DNA from: Henriciella sp.
GTDB taxonomy: Bacteria; Pseudomonadota; Alphaproteobacteria; Caulobacterales; Hyphomonadaceae
Reading direction: 5' to 3'
Assembly: GCA_013213825.1 (NCBI GenBank)
Contig: JABSQA010000004.1
Coordinates: 1-64,000, forward strand
DNA: 64,000 nucleotides
The number at the start of each line of letters is the position of its first letter. Within the stretch, counting starts at the first letter, position 1. Below the pieces are notes generated by a model. That model was not told the DNA's origin and made no database searches. It was given only the letters and a program-made list of their open reading frames with translations. The position numbers and the translations under genes are program-made. Below are positions 33,517 to 43,061 of the stretch, piece by piece.

Positions 33517-35778
33517 ATGGCTAGAACGGCAAAATGGGTCAAACGTATCTCGCTCGGTGCGAGTGTTTTGGCACTTCTCGGTGTGGCGGCCTGTGACCGT
33601 CAACAAGAACGTCTAGACCGAGCGGGTGAGCTTGGTGGTGCGGTCCTCGATCAATTAAGCGGTAATGATGTGGGCGGAGAGGCCGATCGTGATAAGTATC
33701 GCTCCGTCTCTGTCGAAGCCCGGGCTTTTTCTGGCAGCATTCTCGAACGCACGGTCGCAGTATCGGAGGATGAAGCGGCGCCGCGTTTTGTCATCGGATC
33801 AATTGTTGCCAAGCCAGCCGCCCTGCCACCTGCGGTCGATATCGCGGCTGTGATGGCGCAGCCTGAAATGTCTTTGGACGTTGTCGTTGATGAGGAATCT
33901 GAAGCCAAGATCATCGTCCCTGATGAAAAAACTCTGGAACAGGCGGTGATCGATCCTGAAGTGATTGACCGCATTGAATTGCCAACGACACAGCGCCGAA
34001 AAATTACGGTCGTCGATCCGGGACAGCGTGGGACGTCTGTCGAACAATCCATCCAAACTGATGACGCGGTTCTTCCGCGCGCGCCGCTGAAAATGACTGT
34101 TCCGCAGAAACGCATTCAGCGCGGCATCGCAACGGAGGATGAGCGCAGGCTGCAAACTCGCTCTTTGGCGATTGTCCGCCCGCCAACCCCAGAAGAACGC
34201 ATGCTTCAATTGCCGCAGCTCAGCCCAAAAGTGGCAGAACGTGCGACCATCCTGCCAACCGCAGCCTTGCAACGCCAATTGGTGGCGGAAGAGCGCATGA
34301 TTGAAACCGCGACCAAGTTCAAAGTCGCCGCCAGTATCCAGCGGTCGCGCTCAGGCCAAATGGTGATTGAAATTGGCTCAGATGCGCTGAGCCCGACCAA
34401 TTTCACCCAAGCGGTCTTGCAACAAGGACGCACGGCGCTGGAGAATGGCGTCGAATGCGATGAAGTCGCTGCGCAAGCGGCTGACGCCAATCCACTGGTC
34501 GCCATGGAATGTGTGATTAGAGATTTACGCCAATCTGGCGAGTTCGAATATGTTGAAAAGGACTGGTTCTATGAGCACCAGATGATCCGTCGTCCGGGCC
34601 CGACAGAGGCGCCGGTGACGATCACACCGAATGATCCACTCTTTGGATTGCAGTGGCATTATAAATCGCAAGGCACCGGGCCTGATCAATCTGAAGGCGG
34701 TGCCGGATTTGTCGATTTTTGGACCGATCAAGACACTCAAGGCTCTTCTGAAGTGGTGGTCGCGGTGGTCGATACCGGCTTGCAAATGAGCCATCCCGAT
34801 ATTGTCGGCTCCAGCAATGTCGCACCGGGCTGGGACATGGTCTCAGATTTAGAAGTTGCCAATGATGGTGATGGCCGCGACAGCGATGCCAATGATCCAG
34901 GTGATCTCTGCCCCGAACGCAACGTCTTTGCAGATACATTCCATGGCACACATGTCTCCGGCATTATTGGTGCCGGATCGACGAATAATGCCGATGGCGT
35001 CGCAGGCGGCGCTTGGAATGTCAAAATTGTGCCTGTCCGCGCCTTGGGCAAATGCGGTGGCAAACTCTCCGACATTAATGACGCCATTCGGTGGGCTGCA
35101 GGGACCATTCCTGAGTTTAATGAAGTCGGTGAAGAAGTCTGGAATGAAAATCCTGCCGATATTATCAATCTGTCGCTCGGCCTGTTCAAGACATGTCCGG
35201 CGTCGATGCAGGACGCGATCAACTCGGTAACTGAGCGCGGCGTGATCGTCGTTGTTGCTGCGGGCAATCGCAGTGTGCCAACCGAGTTTTTTGCGCCAGC
35301 GGGTTGCGATAATGTGATCACCGTTGCCGGCGGCGATGCCCGTGGTCACTTGGCACCCTACTCGAATTATGGCGCGGCCGTTGACGTGCTCGCCCCGGGC
35401 GGAGATTTAACCCGCGACGATAATGGCGATGGCAATCCAGATGGCGTCTTGTCGATGAAGTCGGCTGACAATTGTGAAGACCCGCTGACCGGCGAGTCGG
35501 TTGCGTCGTGCTTTTATGCGTATGAGCAGGGCACCAGCATGGCGACACCGCATGTCGCCGCAGCCTTGGCGCTGATCAAGTCTAAGCGTCCAGATCTGAA
35601 TGGGGAGCAATTGGTGTCTACTCTGCTCACCGGGATTAGCGAGATTCCGGAAAATCAATGCACAGGGCTTTGTTCGCAATTCCCTGGCGCAGTTCCAACC
35701 GCGGATGATCCGGATATCTGTTTGCGGCCATGCGGGTCGGGGTTGCTCAATTTGGCTGACGTAAATTTGCCTGATTGA
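33517..35778 (+). CDS. S8 family serine protease (subtilisin-like lipoprotein)
   Basis: A 753-residue exported lipoprotein. The signal ends in LLGVAACD with the lipobox cysteine near 26. Residues 27 to about 320 are a long low-homology region, followed by a propeptide-like segment ending EFEYVEKDWFYEHQ. The catalytic domain has Asp419 (VAVVDTGLQMSHPD), His476 (FHGTHVSGII) and Ser674 (GTSMATPHVAA), with the oxyanion Asn in AAGNRS. All catalytic residues are intact, so it should be an active outer- or inner-membrane-anchored protease. It heads a run of four exported-protein genes. TTG at 33508 is an alternative start. Confidence 0.92.
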   Translation: MARTAKWVKRISLGASVLALLGVAACDRQQERLDRAGELGGAVLDQLSGNDVGGEADRDKYRSVSVEARAFSGSILERTVAVSEDEAAPRFVIGSIVAKPAALPPAVDIAAVMAQPEMSLDVVVDEESEAKIIVPDEKTLEQAVIDPEVIDRIELPTTQRRKITVVDPGQRGTSVEQSIQTDDAVLPRAPLKMTVPQKRIQRGIATEDERRLQTRSLAIVRPPTPEERMLQLPQLSPKVAERATILPTAALQRQLVAEERMIETATKFKVAASIQRSRSGQMVIEIGSDALSPTNFTQAVLQQGRTALENGVECDEVAAQAADANPLVAMECVIRDLRQSGEFEYVEKDWFYEHQMIRRPGPTEAPVTITPNDPLFGLQWHYKSQGTGPDQSEGGAGFVDFWTDQDTQGSSEVVVAVVDTGLQMSHPDIVGSSNVAPGWDMVSDLEVANDGDGRDSDANDPGDLCPERNVFADTFHGTHVSGIIGAGSTNNADGVAGGAWNVKIVPVRALGKCGGKLSDINDAIRWAAGTIPEFNEVGEEVWNENPADIINLSLGLFKTCPASMQDAINSVTERGVIVVVAAGNRSVPTEFFAPAGCDNVITVAGGDARGHLAPYSNYGAAVDVLAPGGDLTRDDNGDGNPDGVLSMKSADNCEDPLTGESVASCFYAYEQGTSMATPHVAAALALIKSKRPDLNGEQLVSTLLTGISEIPENQCTGLCSQFPGAVPTADDPDICLRPCGSGLLNLADVNLPD

Positions 35779-35812
35779 GGATTTAGAGGGGCTATCAGGA
35801 AGGGAAAGATCC

Positions 35813-36304
35813 ATGCGACCTGGCCAGAATATCCGGCGCTATCGCGGCCGAAAAACACTCGCGATGCTGACCTGCGCATTCGCCGTCACGGGGTGTATGG
35901 CACTTGGGGATGGCACGAGCAGTCTCGGCTTTATGCCCGCTTGGTCTCAGCCCGCGGCATCACAGCCCGCTATGACCGTGGCTCAAGCGAATTTGGTCAA
36001 TGCGCATGCTGCGACCTTTATTGTGCGTTTCAACAATGAGCCTGAGCTCGAACAAGTGTGTCGGAATTTCCGGCGGGACGAAGCGGGCACGCGCGCCGCA
36101 TACAAAGCTTGGGCGGCGCAACACGCGCCCTTGCGGGGGCTGGAATTGGTTCGCGCCAGCTACTCAGGTGAGTTGATTTTAGGGCTGCCTGCGGATGACC
36201 AATCGGGCCGCTCCGCGCGCGATGTGATCGCGGCGCTCGAAACGCTGGACAATCTCGCTTATGCAGAGATCGACTCGATGGCGAGCACAAGCGAAGGGGA
36301 CTAG
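35813..36304 (+). CDS. Exported I9-propeptide-like protein
   Basis: A 163-residue protein whose N-terminal hydrophobic segment ends in VTGC, a lipobox-like site after a basic N-region. The mature part resembles the inhibitor I9/subtilase propeptide fold: a strand ATFIVRFNNEPELEQ, a helix with RRDEAGTRAAYKAWAAQ, a second helix SARDVIAALETLDN and the closing NLAYAEIDS. In ordinary subtilases that last motif (VEYVEPD-type) ends the propeptide. Standing alone just 35 bp after the S8 protease gene, it may act as an inhibitor or folding aid for it. Family assignment is by pattern only. Confidence 0.6.
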   Translation: MRPGQNIRRYRGRKTLAMLTCAFAVTGCMALGDGTSSLGFMPAWSQPAASQPAMTVAQANLVNAHAATFIVRFNNEPELEQVCRNFRRDEAGTRAAYKAWAAQHAPLRGLELVRASYSGELILGLPADDQSGRSARDVIAALETLDNLAYAEIDSMASTSEGD

Positions 36305-36306
36305 AT

Positions 36307-36954
36307 ATGCGGGCATTGTGGTTGCCAGTAATGGGCGTATTGATGCTGGGGGCATGCGAGCAGCAAATCGAGCCCGCGACGGTTGAGGCTGAGACACCGC
36401 CAACCCTTATCGAAGACGTCGATACGGCGCAGCCAATGACACCTGCCACGCCAGAGGCCGCGGATCCCGTTCTAACCAATGTCGCCCAGACTAAAACCGC
36501 AACCATCGATTGGAACGCCGCGCGCGCCGATTTTGCGGCGCGCGACACGGATGACGACATGATGGCGCAAGTCGCGAGTGGAGGGTCACCCGTGGTGCCC
36601 GTTCTCCTGCCGGAAGAACCGGTTGGCGTCGCATCAGTGGGCGAAGACGCTTTGCAATTCCGGCCGCTCGCGGATGGCTATTTCGCGGTCCAAAAGGGCG
36701 ACGTCTATGACATAATCATTAATGGCACAGATCGATTGGTCGCGCGGCCAGGTGGCGAAGGGGTCGCCGCAGACACGCCGCTTGTCTTCGAAGAAACGAT
36801 GACGGGTGCGCTTGTTTCATTCAGCCGCTATGGCGCGTCATACCTGGTCGAGTTCATGTGCAAAGAGCGACAAGCGGTTATAGATGGCAGCTGCATCGAT
36901 GAGGCTGTCGCTTTGACCGAAGTAGAGAAGCTACTGATTGCGGGGACGCGGTAA
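36307..36954 (+). CDS. Hypothetical lipoprotein in the S8 protease operon
   Basis: A 215-residue protein with a lipoprotein signal (MRALWLPVMGVLMLGAC). The mature part starts with a Glu/Thr/Pro-rich linker (residues 20 to about 60) and then a compact region with strands LQFRPLADGYFAVQKGDVYDIIINGTDRLVARPGGEG and two cysteines (FMCKE, GSCID). No family is recognised. It lies 2 bp after the preceding stop, and the next gene overlaps its stop (TAATG), so translation is coupled on both sides. Confidence 0.7.
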   Translation: MRALWLPVMGVLMLGACEQQIEPATVEAETPPTLIEDVDTAQPMTPATPEAADPVLTNVAQTKTATIDWNAARADFAARDTDDDMMAQVASGGSPVVPVLLPEEPVGVASVGEDALQFRPLADGYFAVQKGDVYDIIINGTDRLVARPGGEGVAADTPLVFEETMTGALVSFSRYGASYLVEFMCKERQAVIDGSCIDEAVALTEVEKLLIAGTR

Positions 36955-38051
36955 TGATAAAGCATTGGGCAGTGTTTGCGATCTCCACAATGGCTCTGGC
37001 GGCATGCGACATTGTGCGGGTGCCAGGCGGTGATCACGAGAATCAAACTCGTCCGGTGATTCCAGAAGGAGCCCCGGGGCCACCACCACCGACCGTGCCT
37101 GTGACAGACCCTTGGGGTGAAGGCGAAGAGCCAATCGAAGTTCCGGTTAGTCAAGAAGAGCCGGGTCAAGACGAGACCGTCCCAACACATGACGAAGCGC
37201 CTACGGACGATACACCAGATCCGATCGAAGATCCTGCAGGACCGTCTGACACTTTGGATGAGGACCCTATAGACACTGTAGATGTGGCGCCGGATCCTGA
37301 ACCGGCCCCTGAACCGCTGCCGGTCAAGTTCGAGTATTATGCACCAGGAGATTTATTGCCGGGCTCCGGCTTTGGCCGTGTAGATGAGACCATTTACGCG
37401 CCTGAAATGGTCTTCCCGATAAAGTCAGCGCCCACATTCTTGAATTCGCAAGTGTATCGCTTCGGGGGCGGCGTGGGTGGTGATCAATGCGATCCGTCAA
37501 ACTACAGCATGCCATGGCGTGACAATTTTTGTGAGACGCGGACCTCAAATCGAACGACGCCGCTATGCTCGGTGAACAAAGTTCATCAGGGGCAGGACCT
37601 GCGCACGGGTACCGCCGCTGAATGTCTGCAGATGCGTGCTCAGACACCGAGCGAACGCGGATTACACGATGCTGTGGCGGTTGAGGATGGCATCATCCAA
37701 TATATCGGGTCTTATTCGTTAAAGCTGAAAGGCACTGAGACTGGGTTCATCTATTCTTATGTGCATCTCAACATGCGCCGCCTTCAGGTTGAAGAATTGG
37801 ATACAGTCAAAGCTGGCGATGTGATCGGTGTGGTCTCAAATGATTTTGGGGGGACACCAACGACCTATCATTTGCATTTTGAGATCAAGGCGCCGATTGA
37901 AGGCGAGGGGATCGTGCATGTCCCGCCTTATATGTCGCTTGTATCCGCGTATGAAAGACGCGAGGGCGGTATTGGACGGGTGGTCGAAGATGATACAGTC
38001 GAAGTGGCCAGTGCACCTGTCATTATCGACCCGACCTGGCTGATCGATTAG
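36954..38051 (+). CDS. M23 family metallopeptidase lipoprotein
   Basis: A 365-residue exported lipoprotein (signal ending in ALAAC). Residues about 25-125 are a Pro/Glu/Asp-rich linker. The C-terminal domain is an M23 LytM fold: HQGQD (His and Asp ligands), the central AVEDGIIQYIGSY strand, and YHLHFEI (HxH, second and third ligands). All zinc ligands of an active peptidase are present, so it may cut peptidoglycan peptides. It is translationally coupled to the upstream lipoprotein, placing it in the same operon as the S8 protease. Confidence 0.9.
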   Translation: MIKHWAVFAISTMALAACDIVRVPGGDHENQTRPVIPEGAPGPPPPTVPVTDPWGEGEEPIEVPVSQEEPGQDETVPTHDEAPTDDTPDPIEDPAGPSDTLDEDPIDTVDVAPDPEPAPEPLPVKFEYYAPGDLLPGSGFGRVDETIYAPEMVFPIKSAPTFLNSQVYRFGGGVGGDQCDPSNYSMPWRDNFCETRTSNRTTPLCSVNKVHQGQDLRTGTAAECLQMRAQTPSERGLHDAVAVEDGIIQYIGSYSLKLKGTETGFIYSYVHLNMRRLQVEELDTVKAGDVIGVVSNDFGGTPTTYHLHFEIKAPIEGEGIVHVPPYMSLVSAYERREGGIGRVVEDDTVEVASAPVIIDPTWLID

Positions 38052-38200
38052 CCGTTAACTCTAAGTTTTTCTGCAGAATCCTGAGTAAGATCAGGGCACG
38101 GACTTACTGTTGCCAAACTTTAAAGACTTAATGACTTGTAAACGGCGCAATAATTGCGTTGATGAGTAGGTAACCCCAAGAGTGACGAGCATTCTGATTG

Positions 38201-39256
38201 ATGACAGCCGCAGAAAAGCTACCTGTAGAGTATATTGAAACCGACGGCCCTGATGGACCTGTCGTCACTTTGATCGGTGACAATATGTCGGAAGCTTATC
38301 TCGACGATGCAGAACCCAGCCCACTCATGACGGCTATGGGGCGGTTTTGGACACGTATCGTGCGCACGGCCAAATTCGGTTTGGTCCTAGCTTTGGTTGC
38401 GGGCTATCCGGCAATGGTCACGATGAGTCACAAAGTTGATTCAAGCGCTGTGGTTCTGTCGACCGCAACACCTTGGTATTCAAATGACACCGGCACCGCG
38501 ATGACCTTGCTCGGGCGTGAGCTCTCAGTCGCAGGCTGGGCGGGGGATCGGTCTTGGTGGCACCCGCAAGCGCAACTCACGGCACTGCCTGCATGGCAAG
38601 ACGGAATTACGGGTGCGCTATCGGAATATACGGTGCTCGCCGCCAATCATGCCGCTCGGCAACCTGGCGTTCCGGATACGGATTTAATGGCTGCCGCACG
38701 CTTGCTGGCACCGGCTCAAGAAGCAGAAGCAACGCCGCGTCTCAACGCCGCCGCCGAAGCGCTGCAAGCCTATGAAGGCCGACTGTCTCGTGGGCTCGCC
38801 GCCCAACCGACCGGACTCGCTATCTTTCTCGACGAGCTGAATCTGTACCAGTCATGGTCCACAAAAGCACAGTTGCGTCTACGCTCTAGCGCTGACCGCG
38901 CCGAAGGCTGGCCGGCATCGCGCCAAGACATTGAAGCGCTTTACATTGCCCGGGCACATGCCCAGGTCGCGTCGCAAATGATGATGTCATCAATGATCCA
39001 AGAGCCTGAATTGGTGCGCACGCGAGATGCCCGTGAGGCGCGCGATCGTGCAATCTTTGCTTGGCGCCGCGCCGCAACCTTCTCGCCGCTCATCGTTTCT
39101 AGCCAGGCCGGAACAGGCACCATCCTGTCGGATCACCCTGCTGCGATGATGTACTATTTGTCGGAAATCGACACCGCCACCGCCGATTTTGTCGACGCGC
39201 TTGAGAAACAAGACGCGGAAGTGATTTCCGTGGCGGAGACGACGGCGGCTGAGTAA
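38201..39256 (+). CDS. DUF2333 family membrane-anchored protein
   Basis: A 351-residue protein with a cytoplasmic N-terminus of about 55 residues, one transmembrane helix (TAKFGLVLALVAGYPAMVTM) and a large external domain. That domain contains ALPAWQDGITGALSEYTVLAANHAARQ, DLMAAARLLAP and LNAAAEALQAYEGRLSR, a pattern I associate with DUF2333. The function is unknown. A 149-bp gap after the M23 gene contains no gene and may hold a promoter. Confidence 0.65.
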   Translation: MTAAEKLPVEYIETDGPDGPVVTLIGDNMSEAYLDDAEPSPLMTAMGRFWTRIVRTAKFGLVLALVAGYPAMVTMSHKVDSSAVVLSTATPWYSNDTGTAMTLLGRELSVAGWAGDRSWWHPQAQLTALPAWQDGITGALSEYTVLAANHAARQPGVPDTDLMAAARLLAPAQEAEATPRLNAAAEALQAYEGRLSRGLAAQPTGLAIFLDELNLYQSWSTKAQLRLRSSADRAEGWPASRQDIEALYIARAHAQVASQMMMSSMIQEPELVRTRDAREARDRAIFAWRRAATFSPLIVSSQAGTGTILSDHPAAMMYYLSEIDTATADFVDALEKQDAEVISVAETTAAE

Positions 39257-39341
39257 GCCGCGCCTCAATGCCTTGAATTTCGACCCTGAACGGCACATTT
39301 AAGGCGCTGTACCTGAGCTCGAACCGAAAGACTGCGCGGCC

Positions 39342-39929
39342 ATGTTTATTCAAACAGAACCTACTCCCAATCCGGACACGCTGAAATTCCTGCCCGGTCA
39401 GCCGGTGACTGGGGCGACAGGCCCATATGATTTCGCCGCGATTGAAGAGGCGGGGACCAGCCCCTTGGCGCAAGCTTTGTTCCAAGTCCAAGGCATTACC
39501 CGGGTGTTTCTCGGCAGTGATTTTATCTCGCTCAGCAAAGATCCCGATACGGATTGGAAACGCGTCCGCCCAATGGCTTTGGCCGCGATCATGGATCATT
39601 TCGTAGCCGGGCTTCCGGTTATGGCTACGGATGGCGCGGGCATGGCTGCGCCCGAGGCCGGGGCCTCCGCAGATGATTATGAAGGCGAGACGGCAGAGAT
39701 TGTCGGCGAGATTATCGAACTGATCGAAACCCGCGTCCGGCCCGCCGTGGCCCAGGATGGCGGCGACATCGTGTTTCATGGTTTCGACGATGAGACCGGT
39801 ATTGTGCACTTGGCCATGCGCGGCGCCTGTGCTGGTTGTCCTTCCTCTACGATGACCCTGAAACAAGGCATTGAGAACATGCTCAAAGCCTATGTGCCGG
39901 AAGTCACAGCGGTGGAAGCTGCGCTTTAA
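39342..39929 (+). CDS. NifU family Fe-S carrier protein
   Basis: A 195-residue protein with an N-terminal Nfu domain (MFIQTEPTPNPDTLKFLPGQPV) and a C-terminal NifU domain with VRPAVAQDGGDIVFHGF and the cluster-binding motif CAGCPSS. This two-domain layout is the Nfu scaffold that carries [4Fe-4S] clusters to target enzymes such as aconitase. Length is typical for alphaproteobacterial Nfu. The gene is preceded by an 85-bp gap and followed by a transporter gene; no other Fe-S assembly genes are nearby. Confidence 0.93.
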   Translation: MFIQTEPTPNPDTLKFLPGQPVTGATGPYDFAAIEEAGTSPLAQALFQVQGITRVFLGSDFISLSKDPDTDWKRVRPMALAAIMDHFVAGLPVMATDGAGMAAPEAGASADDYEGETAEIVGEIIELIETRVRPAVAQDGGDIVFHGFDDETGIVHLAMRGACAGCPSSTMTLKQGIENMLKAYVPEVTAVEAAL

Positions 39930-39979
39930 CACACTACTGAAAACTTGACTTCCGTGCGGCCGATGCGTCAGGCGGCAGC

Positions 39980-40849
39980 ATGAGCGCGAACCTGTTCCCT
40001 ATTGCTCTTTGCCTGTTGTCCGCGGTGACCGTCGCGGCCACGAACCTGTTTGTGAAGCGGGGCGGCGATGTATTGTCGACGCGCATGATTGTCTCTCTGG
40101 CAATGATGCTGAGCGTCGTGCCCTTTGTGCCATTCGTTCCCTTGCCGACGCCGGCGATTTGGGGCGCTCTTGGCATTTCCGTCGTGGTTCACTGGTTTTA
40201 CCAATTTGCCATGATCCGCGCTTTGCATCGCGGCGATCTTTCACTCGTCTTTCCGGTGATGCGGGGTCTGGCCCCGTTGCTCACGGCGATCACGGCGACG
40301 GTCGCGCTGGGCGAAACCCCGAGTCCGTTGGGCTGGTTCGGACTGTTAATGGCGACGGGCGCTTTGATTGTGTTCGCTATGCCTGAAGAGAGAGGCGGCA
40401 AACATCCACCGATCAAACAGGCCGCCTTGTTTTGGGCCATGGTCACCGCCTTAGGCATCGCATTCTACTCTGTCGCCGACGCCAATGGGACACGGCTCGC
40501 CGCAAACACGAAAACCTTATTCACATTCGTGGTCTGGCTGTTCATGCTGGATTGGAGCGGCATTACCACAGCCATGGTCTGGATCCGCCGCGGCAAAGTT
40601 TGGGCGGATGTCGTTCCGCAGATTCGGGATGGCATGATTGGCGGATTTCTCGGTACGATTTCTTATGGTGCCGCCTTGTGGGCGTTTACATTGTCAAATG
40701 CAGCGAACGTCACTGCAATTCGCGAAACCTCTGTCGTTTTTGGCGCAATCTTTGGCGCAGTCTTTTTAAAAGAAGCCTTCGGGCCACGCCGCATTATCGC
40801 CGCCAGCATCCTCGCGCTCGGCCTCGTTCTGCTGGAATTTGCGCCTTAA
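39980..40849 (+). CDS. EamA/DMT family transporter
   Basis: A 289-residue protein with about ten hydrophobic helices arranged as two repeats of five, typical of the drug/metabolite transporter superfamily. Short loops carry SLVFPVMRGLAPLLTAITATVALGE and, in the second repeat, ETSVVFGAIFGAVFLKEAFGPRRI, the EamA repeat endings. Substrate unknown; family members export amino acids or nucleosides, among others. The flippase gene follows on the same strand. Confidence 0.88.
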   Translation: MSANLFPIALCLLSAVTVAATNLFVKRGGDVLSTRMIVSLAMMLSVVPFVPFVPLPTPAIWGALGISVVVHWFYQFAMIRALHRGDLSLVFPVMRGLAPLLTAITATVALGETPSPLGWFGLLMATGALIVFAMPEERGGKHPPIKQAALFWAMVTALGIAFYSVADANGTRLAANTKTLFTFVVWLFMLDWSGITTAMVWIRRGKVWADVVPQIRDGMIGGFLGTISYGAALWAFTLSNAANVTAIRETSVVFGAIFGAVFLKEAFGPRRIIAASILALGLVLLEFAP

Positions 40850-40884
40850 CTCTGTTTTGGCATACGCGGTGCTAAGAGAGCCTC

Positions 40885-42336
40885 ATGAAGCTCTTGCGCC
40901 ATCTTGCCGGATATCTGCCGGTGAACATTGCCAGCGGCATTGCCGCCTTTGGTGGCGTCTATGTGTTTACGCGTCTCTTAGGGCCAGAAGAGTATGGTCG
41001 CTATGCGCTCATGTTCTCGGTGATGACGCTGGTCCATTTGCTTTCACTCACCGCGGCAGAGTCAGCAGCATTTCGATTTGCCGGGGAAGCTGAAGCGAAA
41101 AACACCCAGCCTGACCATTTCCGAACAACGCTCTCACTGACCTTCCGATCCTTGATCATTGCGGCCATCTTAATGGCGGCATTGACCGTGGCTTTGATGC
41201 AGATGCCCGACTATTTGCAGATCTTGCCTTGGATCGCACTGCTCTTGCCGATCAATTCGATTATCCAAATGGCGCTGGAATCGCATCGCGCAAGTGAACG
41301 CGTGGGGCGCTATGCGCTGATCGCGTCCACGCAAATCTTAGGCGGTTTTGTATTTGGCGCGCTGATCACTTGGCAGACCGGTTTTGGCGCGGCATCGCCC
41401 TTTATTGGCTTGGTCCTAGCGGGACTATTTTGGGCCATCAGTGAAGCGCGTTGGTTGGTCCAGCAGGCCAAAACCGGCGTCACGGATGCCGGACGACGCA
41501 AAGCCTATTTACTGTTTGGCGCGCCGATCGCCGCGGCGCTGGTCTTAGATTTGATCCTGTCAGCGGCCGACAGATTTCTGATCGCGATCTTCCTCGGCGA
41601 GGCAGCGGTCGGTGAGTATGCAGCGGGTTATGGGGTGGCGGACAAATCCGTTCTGCTGATCTGTGCCTGGGCGGCGATGGCCGCAGCGCCACTGGTTATG
41701 GCAGCTTATGAACGCGGCGGGGCGGCGGCCGCGGCAGAAGAGTCGCGCGGGTTGATCCGGACGCTGCTTTTATTGGGGGTTCCGGCAGCGACCGGTTTGG
41801 CCTTGGTCGCGACGCCCTTGTCAGAGGCGCTTATTGGCGAATCTGTCCGCGAAGGCGCGCGGCAGATCATTCCATGGATCGCGTTCGCAGGCCTGCTCAA
41901 CGGGCTGATCATCCATTATTATTCGGAAGTCTTTCAATTGACCCACCGAACCGGGGAACTTGCGCTCCTTATGCTCATTCCCGCCCTCGCAAATATTGGG
42001 CTCAATCTCGCGCTCATCCCGCAATTTGCACTCATGGGCGCCGTCGCAGCGACCCTGATCAGCTATGCACTTGGCCTGGCTGTGCTCGCCGTAAAAGGCC
42101 GCCGACTGATTGCTTTGCCCATGCCGCTCTTGGATCTCGCCAAAGTTGCCATCGCTGCCCTTGCAATGTGGCCCGTAATCGCATTGATCCCGGCTTATGG
42201 CGGTTGGGCAGAACTTGCCCTTAAAATTGCCGCAGGCGGCCTCATATATGTGATCCTAGCCTTCGCGCTTGACGCCGGCGGCGCTCGCGGTTTTGTGAGA
42301 GACTTCCGCGCATCCAAAGGACACGCTTCAGCGTAA
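40885..42336 (+). CDS. Polysaccharide flippase (Wzx/MATE-like oligosaccharide exporter)
   Basis: A 483-residue integral membrane protein with about 12-14 helices. The N-terminus HLAGYLPVNIASGIAAFGGVYVFTRLLGPEEYGRYALMFSVMTLVHLL is typical of Wzx-type lipid-linked oligosaccharide flippases. The charge pattern and repeats fit the MOP exporter superfamily. It presumably moves undecaprenyl-linked sugars across the inner membrane. The EamA gene precedes it and yciB follows on the same strand, with short gaps. Confidence 0.88.
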   Translation: MKLLRHLAGYLPVNIASGIAAFGGVYVFTRLLGPEEYGRYALMFSVMTLVHLLSLTAAESAAFRFAGEAEAKNTQPDHFRTTLSLTFRSLIIAAILMAALTVALMQMPDYLQILPWIALLLPINSIIQMALESHRASERVGRYALIASTQILGGFVFGALITWQTGFGAASPFIGLVLAGLFWAISEARWLVQQAKTGVTDAGRRKAYLLFGAPIAAALVLDLILSAADRFLIAIFLGEAAVGEYAAGYGVADKSVLLICAWAAMAAAPLVMAAYERGGAAAAAEESRGLIRTLLLLGVPAATGLALVATPLSEALIGESVREGARQIIPWIAFAGLLNGLIIHYYSEVFQLTHRTGELALLMLIPALANIGLNLALIPQFALMGAVAATLISYALGLAVLAVKGRRLIALPMPLLDLAKVAIAALAMWPVIALIPAYGGWAELALKIAAGGLIYVILAFALDAGGARGFVRDFRASKGHASA

Positions 42337-42344
42337 GAGACAGT

Positions 42345-43061
42345 ATGAGCGAACAGAATAACGATCTCGGCACCGCCGCTGACAAGGCCAATCAAATCTG
42401 GGGCGACTTGGTCCCGGTGATTGGGTTCATCCTGGTTTACAATGTCATGCGCCGCGTGACGATCAATGATACTTGGGCGAGCCCCGACACGGCGCTCTAT
42501 TGGGCCACGGGCGTATTGATCATTGCCACCCTATGGGCGGTTTCCAATTATTTGAGACGCGGCGAAGATGTGCCGCTCTTTCTGGTTTTTACCGCGACCA
42601 TTGTCGGGGGATTCGGTTTATTAGGGATCATCCTGCAGGAAAAATCATTCCTTTATATCAAACCGACCATTCAACAGCTTTTCCTTGCTGGGATCATATT
42701 TGGCAGTCTCGCCATCGGCCAGAATGTCTGGCGGGTCATGTTCGATAAAGTGTTCGACCTGCCCGATTTCGCTTGGCGGACATTGGCGATGCGATGGGGG
42801 CTGTTTTTTATCGCAATGGCGGTTTGGAACGAATTTCTCTGGCGCTATTTCGCGCCCGGTTTTGAAGAACCGCTCCGCGTCCTCGGCGCGACCATCGCCC
42901 CTGCCGGCAGTTACGATTTTCTAGGGCTAACCTTTGGCTCTCGCGATGCGGAAGATGTTTGGGCCAATTGGAAGCTCGGAAATATGGTCATTACCTTCAT
43001 ATTTGGCGCGGCGAACGTTCCGTACACCCTGAAACATTTGCGGCAACCCGAGGCGGCTTAG
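42345..43061 (+). CDS. yciB: Inner membrane-spanning protein YciB (septation protein A)
   Basis: A 238-residue membrane protein with about six helices, matching the YciB/IspZ family: KPTIQQLFLAGIIFGSLAIGQNVWRVMFDKVFDLPDFAWRTLAMRWGLFFIAMAVWNEFLWR in the middle. It is about 60 residues longer than E. coli YciB because of N-terminal and loop extensions. The family is linked to cell-envelope and division processes. It starts 8 bp after the flippase stop and overlaps the convergent Nudix gene by 4 bp. Confidence 0.9.
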   Translation: MSEQNNDLGTAADKANQIWGDLVPVIGFILVYNVMRRVTINDTWASPDTALYWATGVLIIATLWAVSNYLRRGEDVPLFLVFTATIVGGFGLLGIILQEKSFLYIKPTIQQLFLAGIIFGSLAIGQNVWRVMFDKVFDLPDFAWRTLAMRWGLFFIAMAVWNEFLWRYFAPGFEEPLRVLGATIAPAGSYDFLGLTFGSRDAEDVWANWKLGNMVITFIFGAANVPYTLKHLRQPEAA

